A stretch of 64,000 nucleotides of DNA, taken from positions 1 to 64,000 of the forward strand of contig JADGRO010000033.1 in assembly GCA_017880905.1 (NCBI GenBank), written 5' to 3'. The translations under genes and the position numbers were made by a program. Source of the stretch: Methylotenera sp. (GTDB lineage Bacteria; Pseudomonadota; Gammaproteobacteria; Burkholderiales; Methylophilaceae). Below the pieces are notes generated by a model. That model searched no databases, was not told the DNA's origin, and was given only the letters and a program-made list of their open reading frames with translations. Shown in pieces: positions 46,261 to 57,020 of this stretch; within the stretch, counting starts at the first letter, position 1; each line of letters begins with the position of its first letter.

Positions 46261-48330
46261 CTAAAAATCAAGATTACAATTAATTACAGCACGTCGCCCT
46301 AATGTGTTGTAGAGCGCATATTCATGATAATGCTCATTAAATAAGTTTTCTACTGCCAAAGATACCTCACCGCTCGCACGATTCACAACAAATTTTCGTG
46401 CCAAGCGCACATCAGATCTTCTATTAAGGCCGACAGGAGCGCCATCCCCCAGTGCACTAACAGCCCCAGTTTGGTAGAACGCATAGCTAGCATCCCAATT
46501 ACTATCAAATTGATGCGTAATCAAAGCGCTGAAGGTATTTTCAGGCATGGAAATTGTAAAATCTGTTGGTAAAGTCTTGTCGCCAGAAATCTTTACATGC
46601 GCATAATTTGCAATAATCTGCGTTTGTTTAAATAAACGATATTTTATTTGTGTTTCAAAACCGCGTACTTGTGCGTCAGTACCATTGAAATAGATTCTAG
46701 GTAACTGGCCCGCAAGCACAATTGTTGGTGGGAGCGTTAGAGTCATTCTTTTGGTATTTAGTACATCGCGTATTTCATCGTCGAATAGTCTGGCGTCCAC
46801 GTTTAAATTGCCCATTTGGCCTAAATAACCTATTTCTTTTGACAAAATACGCTCTGGGTTGACATCGCCTGTATCTGCAAAGGTTTGAATTAGATAACTA
46901 GCCGGAGTTGTTGTTGGTATCAAGATAGGATTATTAAATTTTTCTTCGATATAGTTGGGTGTTCGTGTCGCCGACGAAATACCTAAGCGTAAAGTCTGGT
47001 TAGGGGTTAGTTTAAAATTGAGGCTAGCGCGCGGTGATATATCGGTGCCAGTAAAATCGTTGTGCTCAACCATACTACCTATATTCATTAAAAACTGATC
47101 ATTGATGCGCCACTCTGCATGGCCAAATAAACGTTGCAAATTAAAATGATCTGTAGCACTTGTTCCCAGCCAATACGGTGCGAAGGTGGTATCTAACCTT
47201 ATATTCCCACCCCAAACCACGCGCAGATTGTTTGCCGGTGCAAAAGTATGCTGCGCCTCAATATCAAAGCGCTCCATCTCAATATCGTTGTTTATCTGCA
47301 AAGTAGCCGATAATAATGCAGGCACTGCAGGCAAAAAAGGCCTCAAATTTACTGTTGTAATCTGATCATCTGAGCTATTTAACGAGTGGTAAGCCTGTAG
47401 CGAAAAATCACTGTCGTCACTCACGTTATGCCGCCATCGTACAAGCTCATAATGATTCAAGATATCCCGCGTTCTTGGCACAAAAAATCGGTTATCTTTT
47501 ACCGCTTCGCCATCTGCCCGCTCGCCACCAGTAATTCCCAATTCAAAATCAATTTCGTTAGTTGCATTTAAGCGTTTATCGGCTTGCACGTTTAAAAGTT
47601 GTGTGCGCTTAAAATCATTTCGGTTTTCCAGTCCATCATCTTCACGGTAACCCACGGTTACTCGATAATTAAAATCGTCTATCTCTCCTGCATGGCGATA
47701 AAATGCTTCGTTTCGGCCATCGCCATGCGTTAGTTTGACTGACGAACCTAATGAATCAGCTGGATTCTTTGTAATAATATTAATCACGCCAAAAAACGAA
47801 TTGGCACCATAACTGGCTGCATTTGGCCCACGCGTAATTTCAATGCGGTCAATATCGTCGATAGAGATTGGCAATTCGCTCCATTGCACGCCGCCAAAAA
47901 GTGGGGTATAAACTGAACGCCCATTGATGAGTACCTGCATCGATCCAGGATAAGCAGATGCCATACCGTGATAACTCACTACATGATTTGAGTTATAGAT
48001 AAACCCGGCATTTTTAGCCACATAAAACCCAGGCACTAAGCGAAATATCTCAGCCAAATCTACAATACCAGCTGCGCGAATGGTTTCGTGATCTATCACC
48101 GTCACCGCAGAAGGCGCGTCAGCCTTCGATTGCGATAACCTTGAAACCGTGAGCACTTTTGGTACTTCACCAAAGTAGTCATCCTCAGACACGCTATCTG
48201 ACGACCCAGTTTGTGGCCATGCATCTTTCTCGTAAGCCGCATTTGTATCGACTTCTTCAGCATATAAAACCTGGCTGTAGCTAATAAATAGCGATATATG
48301 CAACGCAAAATATTTAACGTAAGTTTTCAC
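46261..48330 (-). CDS. TonB-dependent outer-membrane receptor
   Basis: The 689-residue protein has a signal peptide (about 1-24), a plug domain with APSAVTVIDHETIRAAGIVD and RIEITRGPNAASYGANSFFG, then a 22-strand barrel region ending in LDF. It imports a large ligand using TonB. The first gene of the receptor / binding protein / GGDEF-EAL set. Substrate cannot be told; no siderophore or cobalamin genes are nearby. Confidence 0.93.
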   Translation of the reverse strand: MKTYVKYFALHISLFISYSQVLYAEEVDTNAAYEKDAWPQTGSSDSVSEDDYFGEVPKVLTVSRLSQSKADAPSAVTVIDHETIRAAGIVDLAEIFRLVPGFYVAKNAGFIYNSNHVVSYHGMASAYPGSMQVLINGRSVYTPLFGGVQWSELPISIDDIDRIEITRGPNAASYGANSFFGVINIITKNPADSLGSSVKLTHGDGRNEAFYRHAGEIDDFNYRVTVGYREDDGLENRNDFKRTQLLNVQADKRLNATNEIDFELGITGGERADGEAVKDNRFFVPRTRDILNHYELVRWRHNVSDDSDFSLQAYHSLNSSDDQITTVNLRPFLPAVPALLSATLQINNDIEMERFDIEAQHTFAPANNLRVVWGGNIRLDTTFAPYWLGTSATDHFNLQRLFGHAEWRINDQFLMNIGSMVEHNDFTGTDISPRASLNFKLTPNQTLRLGISSATRTPNYIEEKFNNPILIPTTTPASYLIQTFADTGDVNPERILSKEIGYLGQMGNLNVDARLFDDEIRDVLNTKRMTLTLPPTIVLAGQLPRIYFNGTDAQVRGFETQIKYRLFKQTQIIANYAHVKISGDKTLPTDFTISMPENTFSALITHQFDSNWDASYAFYQTGAVSALGDGAPVGLNRRSDVRLARKFVVNRASGEVSLAVENLFNEHYHEYALYNTLGRRAVINCNLDF

Positions 48331-48363
48331 AATAAACTTCGGTGAGTTAGCGCCAGAAAAAAA

Positions 48364-49263
48364 TCACATGAGTTTAGTTTTAATTTTTGCCCAATATCGG
48401 CGTGCCAGCCAAATAATTGGAATGCCTATCAACAGCCACGGAATTGCGCTCATCACAAAAGTGATCACTGCGCCAAAACTCTCCATCATCACGCGACCAG
48501 CATCTTTAAGTGCACGCGCTACTGGAGCAAAAAAACCTTGCTCGGTAATGCCTTGCGCTGCAGTAAAATCAATGTTCACCGCTACTAAATCGGTCTCCTG
48601 CGACAAAATTTTACGCATGCTCACCATGCTGTCCAGCTGGCTTTGCGTATTGGCGAGCTCGCGCTCCACATCAATAATATCTTTGAATTTAGCGCTTTTG
48701 TCAGTCAACATTAGGCGTAATCTATCACGCAGCTCAGTCAAATTTTTAATACGCGCATCTGCATCCACCACTTGATTGGTTTTATCTTCAGAGTCGCGAC
48801 TATGCTGCAACACCTCGCCATTTTTAGCGAGTCCTGTTAAAAATATTTCCACATTTCTTGGCGGCACACGCACGCTAAGGCTTGCTGATGGCGGATTGTA
48901 GGGCGTTTCTTTATTGTAATTGGCGCTTAACATCTGGCAATTTAGGGCTTCGCAATGCTGCACCGCAGCATCAAAAGCCGCCTGCATTTTCTCTGCTGGC
49001 GTTTCAATTTGCAGATGATGGCGTAGTGCAATATATTTTTTTACTGCATCAGTATTTTTGGCTGGTTCCGTAATCTCGGTCAAACTCTGCTCCGCGCCTC
49101 CTTGCTCTGCGGCATTCTGCACGTCCGCTACCATTTTCGGCATGGTACGGCTCATTGATGCCGGCGTTGGCGCAGCTTCTGGCGCTTGCGGAAGGTTGGC
49201 TGAATGCTGCCCGCAAGCAGTCAACAAAAACTGCATCGCAACAACTAAAAAAATAATTCTCAT
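48364..49263 (-). CDS. DUF4349 lipoprotein
   Basis: The 299-residue protein has lipobox LLTACG, a central coiled-coil stretch (about 165-210, ITELRDRL-like heptads with KNLTELRDRLRLM) and a C-terminal TM helix (about 265-288) followed by Arg/Lys. This is the DUF4349 layout. Function is unknown. Start 49263 gives the lipoprotein signal. Confidence 0.85.
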   Translation of the reverse strand: MRIIFLVVAMQFLLTACGQHSANLPQAPEAAPTPASMSRTMPKMVADVQNAAEQGGAEQSLTEITEPAKNTDAVKKYIALRHHLQIETPAEKMQAAFDAAVQHCEALNCQMLSANYNKETPYNPPSASLSVRVPPRNVEIFLTGLAKNGEVLQHSRDSEDKTNQVVDADARIKNLTELRDRLRLMLTDKSAKFKDIIDVERELANTQSQLDSMVSMRKILSQETDLVAVNIDFTAAQGITEQGFFAPVARALKDAGRVMMESFGAVITFVMSAIPWLLIGIPIIWLARRYWAKIKTKLM

Positions 49264-49286
49264 GGCAATCTCACTTTGCAAATCTA

Positions 49287-49862
49287 TTATTTTGAGAGCA
49301 ACTTTAGCGCTTGTTTTATGCCATCAGTCACGCTAGCATCCGCTGGCAGCTGCTTCACCGCCAACAGAGCTTCTCGCTCATTGTAGCCCAATGCAATTAG
49401 AGCATTGAGCACATCGTGGCTGGCTGATTTCGGCTGATTTCCTATCGACGCAACACCTGCAACACCAAATTTGTCTTTCAGCTCCAACAACAAACGTTCC
49501 GCCGTTTTTTTGCCTATACCCGGGATGCGTGTGAGCATGCCTACTTCTTGCATACTCACCGCTTGCACAAGGTCTTCAATACTTACTCCGCTTAAAATAG
49601 AAAGTGCAGATTTTGCACCTATGCCGTTTACCTTTAACAATTGCCGAAACGTATTTTTTTCCTGTTCTGTGCCAAAACCATAGAGTAATTGGGCGTCTTC
49701 GCGTACCACCATGTGCGTGAGCAAATTCACTTTCGCACCGATTTCTGGCAAGTTGTAAAATGTGCTCATCGGCACTTCCACCTCGTAGCCCACACCGTTA
49801 CAATCAATCACAACCTGTGGCGGTGTTTTTTCAATCAAAATACCATTCAATCGTGCAATCAT
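49287..49862 (-). CDS. ruvA: Holliday junction DNA helicase RuvA
   Basis: The 191-residue protein has [31 protein letters not shown] and [17 protein letters not shown] (helix-hairpin-helix). It tetramerises on Holliday junctions. Follows ruvC with a 2-base gap. Confidence 0.97.
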   Translation of the reverse strand: MIARLNGILIEKTPPQVVIDCNGVGYEVEVPMSTFYNLPEIGAKVNLLTHMVVREDAQLLYGFGTEQEKNTFRQLLKVNGIGAKSALSILSGVSIEDLVQAVSMQEVGMLTRIPGIGKKTAERLLLELKDKFGVAGVASIGNQPKSASHDVLNALIALGYNEREALLAVKQLPADASVTDGIKQALKLLSK

Positions 49863-49864
49863 AC

Positions 49865-50431
49865 TTATCCTATCAAACGACCATTCTTAATGCGAAAACC
49901 TGCCGTAGCAAGCTTCCCCAATCCTTGCCCGCCATGCGCATGACAAATCGCACAAGCTAGCGCATCCGCCGAGTCTGGGCTGGGTGTAGCAGGTAAATTT
50001 AAAAGCCTTTTCACCATTTCTTGCACTTGTTCTTTTTGTGCATGACCGTTGCCCACAACGGCCTGTTTCACTTGCAGCGCAGTATATTCAGCCACCATTA
50101 AATTGCGAATCACCGCCGCACTTATCGCCGCACCGCGCGCCTGACCTAACAACAAAGTAGATTGCGGATTCACATTTACAAACACTTTTTCCACCGCCAC
50201 TTGGTTGGGCTGGTAAGTATCAATCACCTCAAACAAGCCGTCTAATATAATTTTTAGACGCGCTGGCAGTTCTTCTTTATCGGCTTCACCCTCTACCTTG
50301 TTTTTTTTCCCACTGGCAGTTTTAATCGTACCACTCGAAATATAAGTGATTTTTTCACCTATTTTTTCGATGACTCCAAAACCTGTGAGTCGCAGGCCAG
50401 GGTCGATGCCAAGAATCCTAATCTCGCTCAC
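49865..50431 (-). CDS. ruvC: Crossover junction endodeoxyribonuclease RuvC
   Basis: The 188-residue resolvase starts with the catalytic [14 protein letters not shown] (first Asp) and has [11 protein letters not shown] (Glu) and a C-terminal [12 protein letters not shown] (Asp pair). A short insert of charged residues (about 41-55) is unusual but tolerated. Confidence 0.96.
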   Translation of the reverse strand: MSEIRILGIDPGLRLTGFGVIEKIGEKITYISSGTIKTASGKKNKVEGEADKEELPARLKIILDGLFEVIDTYQPNQVAVEKVFVNVNPQSTLLLGQARGAAISAAVIRNLMVAEYTALQVKQAVVGNGHAQKEQVQEMVKRLLNLPATPSPDSADALACAICHAHGGQGLGKLATAGFRIKNGRLIG

Positions 50432-51156
50432 TAGTCCCCTAAAACTGCTGTTGTATAAACATCTTGCACATCGTCTAGGTCTTCCAACGCATCCAAGATT
50501 TTTTGCATTTTTATGGCATCTTCCCCTTCAAATTCAACTTCATTCAGCGGCTTCATCATCACTTCTGTCAACACTGCTTTTAAACCTGCCGCTTCTATTG
50601 CTTCTTTCACCGCCACAAAATCATTCGGTGGTGTAATCACTTCAATGCTGCCATCTTCGTCAGTGACAATGTCCTCTGCGCCAGCATCCAGTGCGGCTTC
50701 CATCACTTTGTCTTCTGAAGTTCCAGGCGCGTAAACCAAGCTGCCACAATGTTTGAACATAAATGCTACGCAGCCATCTGTGCCCAAATTGCCGCCAAAT
50801 TTAGTCAGCGCATGGCGCACATCGGCCACCGCGCGTTGTTTATTATCGGTCAAACAATCGATAATAATCGCCGCGCCATTAATACCGTAGCCTTCGTAGC
50901 GAATCTCTTCGTAGTTCACGCCTTCTAACTCGCCTGTGCCTTTTTTAATGGCGCGGGTAATATTGTCGGCTGGCATGTTTTCCTCTTTTGCCTCAGCCAC
51001 GGCGGCACGCAGACGTGGATTCATGGTTGCATCACCGCCGCCAAGTCGTGCTGCCACGGTAATTTCTTTGATAATTTTGGTAAATATTTTCCCGCGTTTG
51101 GCGTCTTGACGGCCTTTGCGGTGTTGGATATTTGCCCATTTACTGTGTCCTGCCAT
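50431..51156 (-). CDS. YebC/PmpR-family regulatory protein
   Basis: The 241-residue protein starts [20 protein letters not shown] and has [16 protein letters not shown], diagnostic of YebC/TACO1. Family members act as transcription regulators or relieve ribosome stalling. Immediately upstream of ruvC (1-base overlap). Confidence 0.95.
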   Translation of the reverse strand: MAGHSKWANIQHRKGRQDAKRGKIFTKIIKEITVAARLGGGDATMNPRLRAAVAEAKEENMPADNITRAIKKGTGELEGVNYEEIRYEGYGINGAAIIIDCLTDNKQRAVADVRHALTKFGGNLGTDGCVAFMFKHCGSLVYAPGTSEDKVMEAALDAGAEDIVTDEDGSIEVITPPNDFVAVKEAIEAAGLKAVLTEVMMKPLNEVEFEGEDAIKMQKILDALEDLDDVQDVYTTAVLGD

Positions 51157-51215
51157 ACTACATAACCTTGATAATTATATAAAAATTTAATTTTACCACG
51201 TCTAATCTTGTGCTC

Positions 51216-52127
51216 TTATTCCTGACCTTGCGCGAGGTCTACTGGCATGTGTTTTTTAATACTAATGGCTGAAATAATAACCAATGATAGGACAATAAAT
51301 AACATACCAATCAGCTCTCCGGTAGTTGGTACCTCACCAAGTTGCAACCATGCTGACAACACACCTATCACTGGCGCCAGCATTGATGCCATGCTCGCCA
51401 CGCCCGCTTGCAAGCGCTGTAAGGCATACATCCATAACACCCAAGCCAGCGAACCGCTTAAAAAAATGCTATAGACGATGGTTAAAGCAAAAGTGTGTGT
51501 CCATTGAATGGGGGGTGCTGGCACAATTAGCGCTATGAGAATAATGGGAATTGAGCCCAGTAAAGTTGGCCACGCGGTGATATTAAGCAAATCTAAATGT
51601 GGCGCACGTTGGTGCAATTTTTTAGAAACAATCGCCGAAATTGCCCATGAAATGCCCGAACACAGCGCCAAAAACATACTAAATCCATCCGATTTTATAT
51701 GCAGAGGATCGAATATCAGCACAATGCCAAACAATGCAAACACCACCGCCAGCCATTGCCAACCTTGCACTTTTTCTCCCAACATTGGCCACGCAAATAA
51801 CATCACCCAAAACGGCATGGTGTACGCCAGCACCGCCGTTTTGCCTGCACTACCTTGCACCAGCGCCCAAATGAGCAAGCCCGTAAAGCCGCATGTTTGC
51901 AGCAACCCAAGCGTTAACATGGCAGGAAATTCTTTTAACTCCAATGGTCGTTTAGTTAAATATAGCACAATAAATAACATGATTGCCCCCAAAAACGTGC
52001 GCAGAGCGGCAAACTGAAACGGGCTGGCATATTGCACAGCTAGCTTCATCACCACCCAGTTGTAGCCCCAAATCAGCGTGAGTATAAAAAGTGCGGCAAG
52101 CGCCTTGACGACGGTATTATTTTTCAT
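51216..52127 (-). CDS. EamA/DMT-family transporter
   Basis: The 303-residue protein with ten TM helices and two EamA repeats has LTLIWGYNWVVMKLAVQYASP and APVIGVLSAWLQLGEVPTTGE. It exports metabolites such as amino acids; substrate unknown. Divergent from the CBS gene. Confidence 0.88.
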   Translation of the reverse strand: MKNNTVVKALAALFILTLIWGYNWVVMKLAVQYASPFQFAALRTFLGAIMLFIVLYLTKRPLELKEFPAMLTLGLLQTCGFTGLLIWALVQGSAGKTAVLAYTMPFWVMLFAWPMLGEKVQGWQWLAVVFALFGIVLIFDPLHIKSDGFSMFLALCSGISWAISAIVSKKLHQRAPHLDLLNITAWPTLLGSIPIILIALIVPAPPIQWTHTFALTIVYSIFLSGSLAWVLWMYALQRLQAGVASMASMLAPVIGVLSAWLQLGEVPTTGELIGMLFIVLSLVIISAISIKKHMPVDLAQGQE

Positions 52128-52203
52128 GATTATAGGTATATTGAATTTGCTATCGCCATTATAAGGTGTATATTTTTATTAATGCTTAGGGTCGGGGAAT
52201 TTC

Positions 52204-52638
52204 ATGAAAACATTACAACAAATTTTGAATGACAAAAAACAGAAAGAAATCATTTCAATTGCGCCAAATCGCCCAGTTTTTGATGCTTTAGTGATATTGG
52301 CGGAATATAAAATTGGCGCGCTCGCGGTGATTGAAAATGAAAAATTAGTAGGCATATTCTCCGAGCGTGATTACGCGCGCGAAGTGGTGCTACAAGGCCG
52401 TTCATCTAAAACTACACAAATCAGTGAAATAATGACCGCTAAAGTAATTGCTGGCAAACCTGACGATTTGGTGGAAAAAACCATGAACATAATGAGCGAA
52501 AAGCACATTCGTCATTTGCCGGTCGTGGATGGCGACAAAATAATAGGGATGCTCTCGCTAGGAGATTTGGTGAAAGAAACCATCGCCTACCAGCAACGGC
52601 TGATTAAAGAGTTAGAAAGCTATATTCGAGGCGGCTAG
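52204..52638 (+). CDS. CBS-domain pair protein
   Basis: The 144-residue protein consists of two CBS domains (about 8-65 and 72-130) with GIFSERDYAREVVL and HIRHLPVVDGDKIIGMLSLG. CBS pairs bind adenosyl nucleotides. Role unknown; common near housekeeping genes. Confidence 0.88.
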   Translation: MKTLQQILNDKKQKEIISIAPNRPVFDALVILAEYKIGALAVIENEKLVGIFSERDYAREVVLQGRSSKTTQISEIMTAKVIAGKPDDLVEKTMNIMSEKHIRHLPVVDGDKIIGMLSLGDLVKETIAYQQRLIKELESYIRGG

Positions 52639-52651
52639 ACCAATATCTGTC

Positions 52652-53071
52652 TTAGTCGCCAATAATTTTCACCAGTACGCGTTTTTTGCGCCTACCATCA
52701 AACTCGCCGTAAAAAATCTGCTCCCACGGCCCAAAATCTAGCTGGCCATCGGTAATCGCTACCACCACTTCGCGGCCCATGATTTGGCGTTTCATATGTG
52801 CATCGGCGTTGTCTTCACCGGTGTCATTATGACGATAACCGCTCACGGGCTCGTGCGGCGCCAGACGCTCTAGCCACTGTGTGTAATCGTGATGCAGGCC
52901 ACGCTCGTCGTCGTTAATAAAAACGCTAGCGGTAATGTGCATGGCGTTTACCAGCACCAACCCTTCGCGCACGCCGCTTTCGCGCAGACATTCCTGCACT
53001 TGCTCAGTAATGCGAATAAACGCCACACGGGTGGGCGGATTAAACCAGAGCTCTTTACGATAACTTTTCAT
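52652..53071 (-). CDS. YjbQ/UPF0047 family protein
   Basis: The 139-residue protein has [20 protein letters not shown] and [20 protein letters not shown], diagnostic of UPF0047. The family has a conserved His cluster and weak thiamin-phosphate synthase activity is reported for E. coli YjbQ. Function here unproven. Confidence 0.9.
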   Translation of the reverse strand: MKSYRKELWFNPPTRVAFIRITEQVQECLRESGVREGLVLVNAMHITASVFINDDERGLHHDYTQWLERLAPHEPVSGYRHNDTGEDNADAHMKRQIMGREVVVAITDGQLDFGPWEQIFYGEFDGRRKKRVLVKIIGD

Positions 53072-53128
53072 TTTTGGCCTCCCCAGATTTAAATCTAAAG
53101 TTTATTAGCTCATTCTAGCACCACCAAA

Positions 53129-53160
53129 ACAAAAAAGGCCTCCAAATGGAGGCCTTTAAA
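53129..53160 (-). terminator. Rho-independent terminator
   Basis: AAAGGCCTCC and GGAGGCCTTT form a perfect 10-bp stem with an AAAT loop. On the minus strand it is followed by TTTTG, ending the SoxYZ-like gene. Confidence 0.85.
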
Positions 53161-53171
53161 TTAATTAAATC

Positions 53172-53972
53172 TTAGCCTTTCACTTCCACTTCTTGCGTAA
53201 AGCTTTTGCCTTCATTATCCGTCGCCACCACTTCTAGTTTACCAGGCGCATCTGGCACAAAATTAAATTTAAAATATGGGTCTTCCGCTGTGCCCACACC
53301 TACGTCTATAGTCATCACAGATTTGCCGTTGTAATTAAATTCCGCTTTTTTAATGTAAAACGCAGGCACAAAACCTTGCGACACCAATTCGCGCTGTAAG
53401 CCAGTACGCATGGGATGTTTGATGTTAAAAGTGGCAGCCGTTACATCGCCGATTTTTACTGGGTCATCTACTTTAAATTTGATTTTACCTGCCGATGCGC
53501 GAATTGCCGCCTCATCGCCATCTACCGTTCCACCGCAACCGCCCGCGGCGCGGATTTCGCGTGATGCCAGATACAACTTACCATCAGCCGTTTCGCCCAC
53601 TAAGCGCACGAATGCGTCGGTTTCGAATCTAATCCGAGTCGATAACTGAAAATTACCGAGCAAGTCGGTTAAATGGTAAGTTGCCGTGAGCGGAATAGGA
53701 TTGGCATCTACGAATGCATAGAGTTTTTTAATCACTACACCGTTTGCAGCGGCGTTATCCACACTATAAGTTACCGGCACTTGCGCACCGCTTTCGGCGC
53801 GGCGCGGCGCGGCGATTTTAATAAAATCGACTTCTTTCATCTCGCGATTTTCAAAAAACGCTTCTTTCACTACAGACCACAACTTGGGGTCTGGCTCTGC
53901 AAAGGCAGATAGGCTAGCAACCAATAAAATAGCGCTTACCAGAGTGGTGAACAATAACCTATTCAACTTCAT
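53172..53972 (-). CDS. Quinoprotein dehydrogenase-associated SoxYZ-like carrier
   Basis: The 266-residue exported protein has a signal peptide (about 1-27), a SoxY-like domain with the swinging-arm cysteine in AAGGCGGTV (about residue 148), and a C-terminal SoxZ-like domain (about 165-266). Family members are SoxYZ fusions encoded with PQQ-dependent dehydrogenases. Start 53972 has GGAGAAGG upstream. No dehydrogenase or sox gene is adjacent, so the partner is elsewhere. Confidence 0.88.
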   Translation of the reverse strand: MKLNRLLFTTLVSAILLVASLSAFAEPDPKLWSVVKEAFFENREMKEVDFIKIAAPRRAESGAQVPVTYSVDNAAANGVVIKKLYAFVDANPIPLTATYHLTDLLGNFQLSTRIRFETDAFVRLVGETADGKLYLASREIRAAGGCGGTVDGDEAAIRASAGKIKFKVDDPVKIGDVTAATFNIKHPMRTGLQRELVSQGFVPAFYIKKAEFNYNGKSVMTIDVGVGTAEDPYFKFNFVPDAPGKLEVVATDNEGKSFTQEVEVKG

Positions 53973-54087
53973 ACCTTCTCCATATTGCTTGCACCAAACG
54001 TTAGGCATTTGTAAACCTAAGACTACATGACACTATTTTAGTTTTATTCAATTTCTTGTATGTGATGCGAGTCACAAAGGCTCTAAG

Positions 54088-54609
54088 CTAAATTTTACTT
54101 GGGTCGCCAGAAGGGCGCATTTCATAATTCGGGTCGCGAAACTCTTCAAAATTGAGCTCAATACCATTGCCCGCAGGGTCTTTCATATTAATTTGATGCA
54201 CACTATTTGCTAACACCCGCGTCGTATAGGGCACGCCATGTTTGGTCAGGTGCGCCTCCATCCCCGGCATATCGGTGCAGGTGAAGGAAACATGGTCATA
54301 TGTGCCATGCACGTTGATTCCCGGTGGCGTCGCGGTTTTATATTCCGCCAAATGCACCACATCATTATTGCCAATGTACAACCAAAAACCGTACGTCGTA
54401 CTCGCCACGCGCTTGCCTACCGTTAAGCCGATAATGTCGCAATAAAAATCTCTCAGCTTATGCATCGTCTCGCGGTCGGAGCGCAGATTGATATGATTGA
54501 TTTCGGTGACTGGCAAATCTATCCTTTCGGTGGCGGCGCAGGCGGAGGAGGCGGGCGAGGGCTTGTGGGCGGGGGATTGAGATTTTTCTGTCCCATAATT
54601 AATCTCCAT
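54088..54609 (-). CDS. VOC/glyoxalase-superfamily protein
   Basis: The 173-residue protein has a VOC fold with metal-ligand candidates His in EINHINLRS and His in YDHVSFTC, and Glu in GIELNFEEF. The first 30 residues are low-complexity and may not be translated. Substrate unknown; could be a lyase or dioxygenase-like. Confidence 0.8.
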   Translation of the reverse strand: MEINYGTEKSQSPAHKPSPASSACAATERIDLPVTEINHINLRSDRETMHKLRDFYCDIIGLTVGKRVASTTYGFWLYIGNNDVVHLAEYKTATPPGINVHGTYDHVSFTCTDMPGMEAHLTKHGVPYTTRVLANSVHQINMKDPAGNGIELNFEEFRDPNYEMRPSGDPSKI

Positions 54610-54610
54610 A

Positions 54611-55198
54611 TCATTTTACAAATTCAACCATCTCTACGGCTTCTGCTGCAATCATTATCTTTTCTTCAACAACTAAAACAATTTCTGTATCATCTTTGTT
54701 TAACCAAACAGCATTACTTAAGACAAAATGCCCATTTTTTGGTTCGGATGGCCACTGCTCAGGCCATCCATAAATTCTACGATTATCAGTTAAATGCAAA
54801 ACGACATATGTTATCTGCTCACTAAAAGCCCCAAACCATTCTGATGGATATGCTTTTCTTTTAGTTAATTTACATTTCCGAGCAAAAGCATAAAATTTAT
54901 CGTTATTTGCAAAATAACAAGTTACCAAGCCAAATAAAAGCCCTGTAATAGTTGTTACAAAAATCTGCGCATCGTTATCCCACAAACCTATTAAAAAATA
55001 ATTTCCCACCCAAACTAAAAAAAACTTTTCAATTGGAAGTAGCGCTTTAATCAAAAAACTAAAAATTAGCGCTTGTAATATTCTTTCAAATTGAGATGGT
55101 TTAGGATAAGCAGTAAAACCATAAAGAACCCAAGCAGCCAAAAAGCCTGGCATAAGCTGAAAGAGTAAATTAATTAATTCTGTAGATAATCCTTCCAT
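54611..55198 (-). CDS. DUF6338-like membrane protein
   Basis: The 195-residue protein has TM segments (about 8-28, 40-58, 62-75 and 82-98), then a soluble C-terminal domain with RRIYGWPEQWPSEPKNGHFV and VWLNKDDTEIVL. This layout matches DUF6338-type proteins; function unknown. It lies between aspS and the VOC gene. Confidence 0.65.
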   Translation of the reverse strand: MEGLSTELINLLFQLMPGFLAAWVLYGFTAYPKPSQFERILQALIFSFLIKALLPIEKFFLVWVGNYFLIGLWDNDAQIFVTTITGLLFGLVTCYFANNDKFYAFARKCKLTKRKAYPSEWFGAFSEQITYVVLHLTDNRRIYGWPEQWPSEPKNGHFVLSNAVWLNKDDTEIVLVVEEKIMIAAEAVEMVEFVK

Positions 55199-55217
55199 TT
55201 GAATAAATTATAAGTCT

Positions 55218-57005
55218 CTAAGCTACAGGGGTTTGGGTACGAACTCGGATGTGAAGTTCTCTTAGTTGTTTTTCGTCGACTTCGTTCGGTGCATTCGTCA
55301 TCAAGCATTGTGCACGTTGTGTTTTTGGGAATGCAATCACGTCACGAATTGACTCTGCACCCGCCATGAGTGTTACTAAACGATCTAAACCAAACGCTAA
55401 GCCGCCATGCGGTGGTGCGCCGTATTGAAGCGCATCGAGCAGAAAGCCGAATTTCTCTTGCGCTTCTTCTTTACTGATTTTGAGCGCGTCGAACACTTTA
55501 GATTGTACCTCTTGTTTATGGATACGCACAGAACCACCACCGACTTCCCAGCCGTTTAGCACCATATCGTAGGCTTTGGATAAGCATGCGCCGGGATCTG
55601 AAGTGAGCAAATCTTCGTGACCGTCTTTTGGTGCGGTAAATGGATGATGCAATGCCGCCCAGCGATTATTTTCTTCATCGCGTTCAAACATCGGGAAATC
55701 CATCACCCACAGCGGCGCCCAAGCACGGCCATCGAGGTGATTTTTTTCATGGCCAATTTTATTTCTTAAAGCACCGAGCGCTTCATTCACAATCTTGGCC
55801 TTATCAGCACCAAAGAACACAATATCGCCATTCTGCGCGCCTGTGCGGTCAATAATAGCTTGCAGCGCTTTGATGTGAATGTTTTTCACAATTGGGCTTT
55901 GCAGACCTTCTTCATTCAGTTTCGTAATGTCGTTAATTTTGATATAAGCAAGACCCTTCGCCCCATAGATTTTTACAAACTCGGTGTAAGCATCAATCTC
56001 GCTACGTGAAATCGCCGCGCCGTTAGGCACACGCAGAGCAGCAACGCGCCCACCCGCCATATTAGCCGCGCCCGAGAACACTTTAAAATCAACGTCTTTC
56101 ATCACATCAGATAGCTCAGTAAGCTCAAGCGTGACACGCAAATCAGGTTTGTCAGAGCCGTATTTATTCATAGCATCAGCAAAGCTCATACGTGGGAAAG
56201 TGGCTGGCAAATCAACGTTTTGAACTTTTTTCAGCATTTGTCGAATCATCTCTTCGACAATATCCATGATTTCATTTTCACTCATGAACGACGTTTCAAT
56301 ATCCACTTGTGTGAATTCTGGCTGACGATCTGCACGTAAATCTTCATCGCGGAAGCATTTGGTGATTTGGAAATAACGGTCAAAACCACTCACCATGAGC
56401 AGTTGCTTAAATAGTTGTGGCGATTGCGGCAAGGCGAAAAAATGGCCTGGGTGCACGCGGCTGGGCACTAGGTAATCGCGCGCACCTTCTGGCGTTGAGC
56501 GCGTAAGCATGGGCGTTTCGACTTCGATAAAACCGTTTACATCCAAGTAGTCGCGCAAAGTTTTAGCAACGCGGTAGCGCAGCATGAGATTCTTTTGCAT
56601 CGCGGGGCGGCGTAAGTCAATGTAACGATGTTCTAAACGCACAGTTTCAGTTAGATTTTCATCATCCAGCATGAAAGGTGGGGTGAGCGATGCGTTCAAA
56701 ATTTCAATTTCAGACGCGAGCATCTCCACTTCACCAGTTGGAATATTCGCATTCACTGTGCCTTCTGGCCGCGCGCGTACCTTACATACCACTTTAAGTA
56801 CGTATTCACTACGCACAGTTTCGGCATTTTTAAAGGCTTCCGGGGTATCTGGGTCTATCACAATTTGCGCCATGCCTTCTCTATCACGCAAATCAATAAA
56901 AATCACGCCGCCATGATCGCGGCGGCGATGTGCCCAGCCGCATAAAGTCACTGTTTGGCCAATATGGGTGCGGTTTAGTTGGCCGCAGTAATGTGTACGC
57001 ATCAT
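55218..57005 (-). CDS. aspS: Aspartyl-tRNA synthetase AspS
   Basis: The 595-residue class II synthetase has an N-terminal OB fold ([15 protein letters not shown]), motif 2 [18 protein letters not shown], the bacterial GAD insertion, and motif 3 [15 protein letters not shown]. Charges tRNA-Asp (and often Asn in betaproteobacteria). Confidence 0.97.
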   Translation of the reverse strand: MMRTHYCGQLNRTHIGQTVTLCGWAHRRRDHGGVIFIDLRDREGMAQIVIDPDTPEAFKNAETVRSEYVLKVVCKVRARPEGTVNANIPTGEVEMLASEIEILNASLTPPFMLDDENLTETVRLEHRYIDLRRPAMQKNLMLRYRVAKTLRDYLDVNGFIEVETPMLTRSTPEGARDYLVPSRVHPGHFFALPQSPQLFKQLLMVSGFDRYFQITKCFRDEDLRADRQPEFTQVDIETSFMSENEIMDIVEEMIRQMLKKVQNVDLPATFPRMSFADAMNKYGSDKPDLRVTLELTELSDVMKDVDFKVFSGAANMAGGRVAALRVPNGAAISRSEIDAYTEFVKIYGAKGLAYIKINDITKLNEEGLQSPIVKNIHIKALQAIIDRTGAQNGDIVFFGADKAKIVNEALGALRNKIGHEKNHLDGRAWAPLWVMDFPMFERDEENNRWAALHHPFTAPKDGHEDLLTSDPGACLSKAYDMVLNGWEVGGGSVRIHKQEVQSKVFDALKISKEEAQEKFGFLLDALQYGAPPHGGLAFGLDRLVTLMAGAESIRDVIAFPKTQRAQCLMTNAPNEVDEKQLRELHIRVRTQTPVA

Positions 57006-57020
57006 AATTTAAGTCTGATT

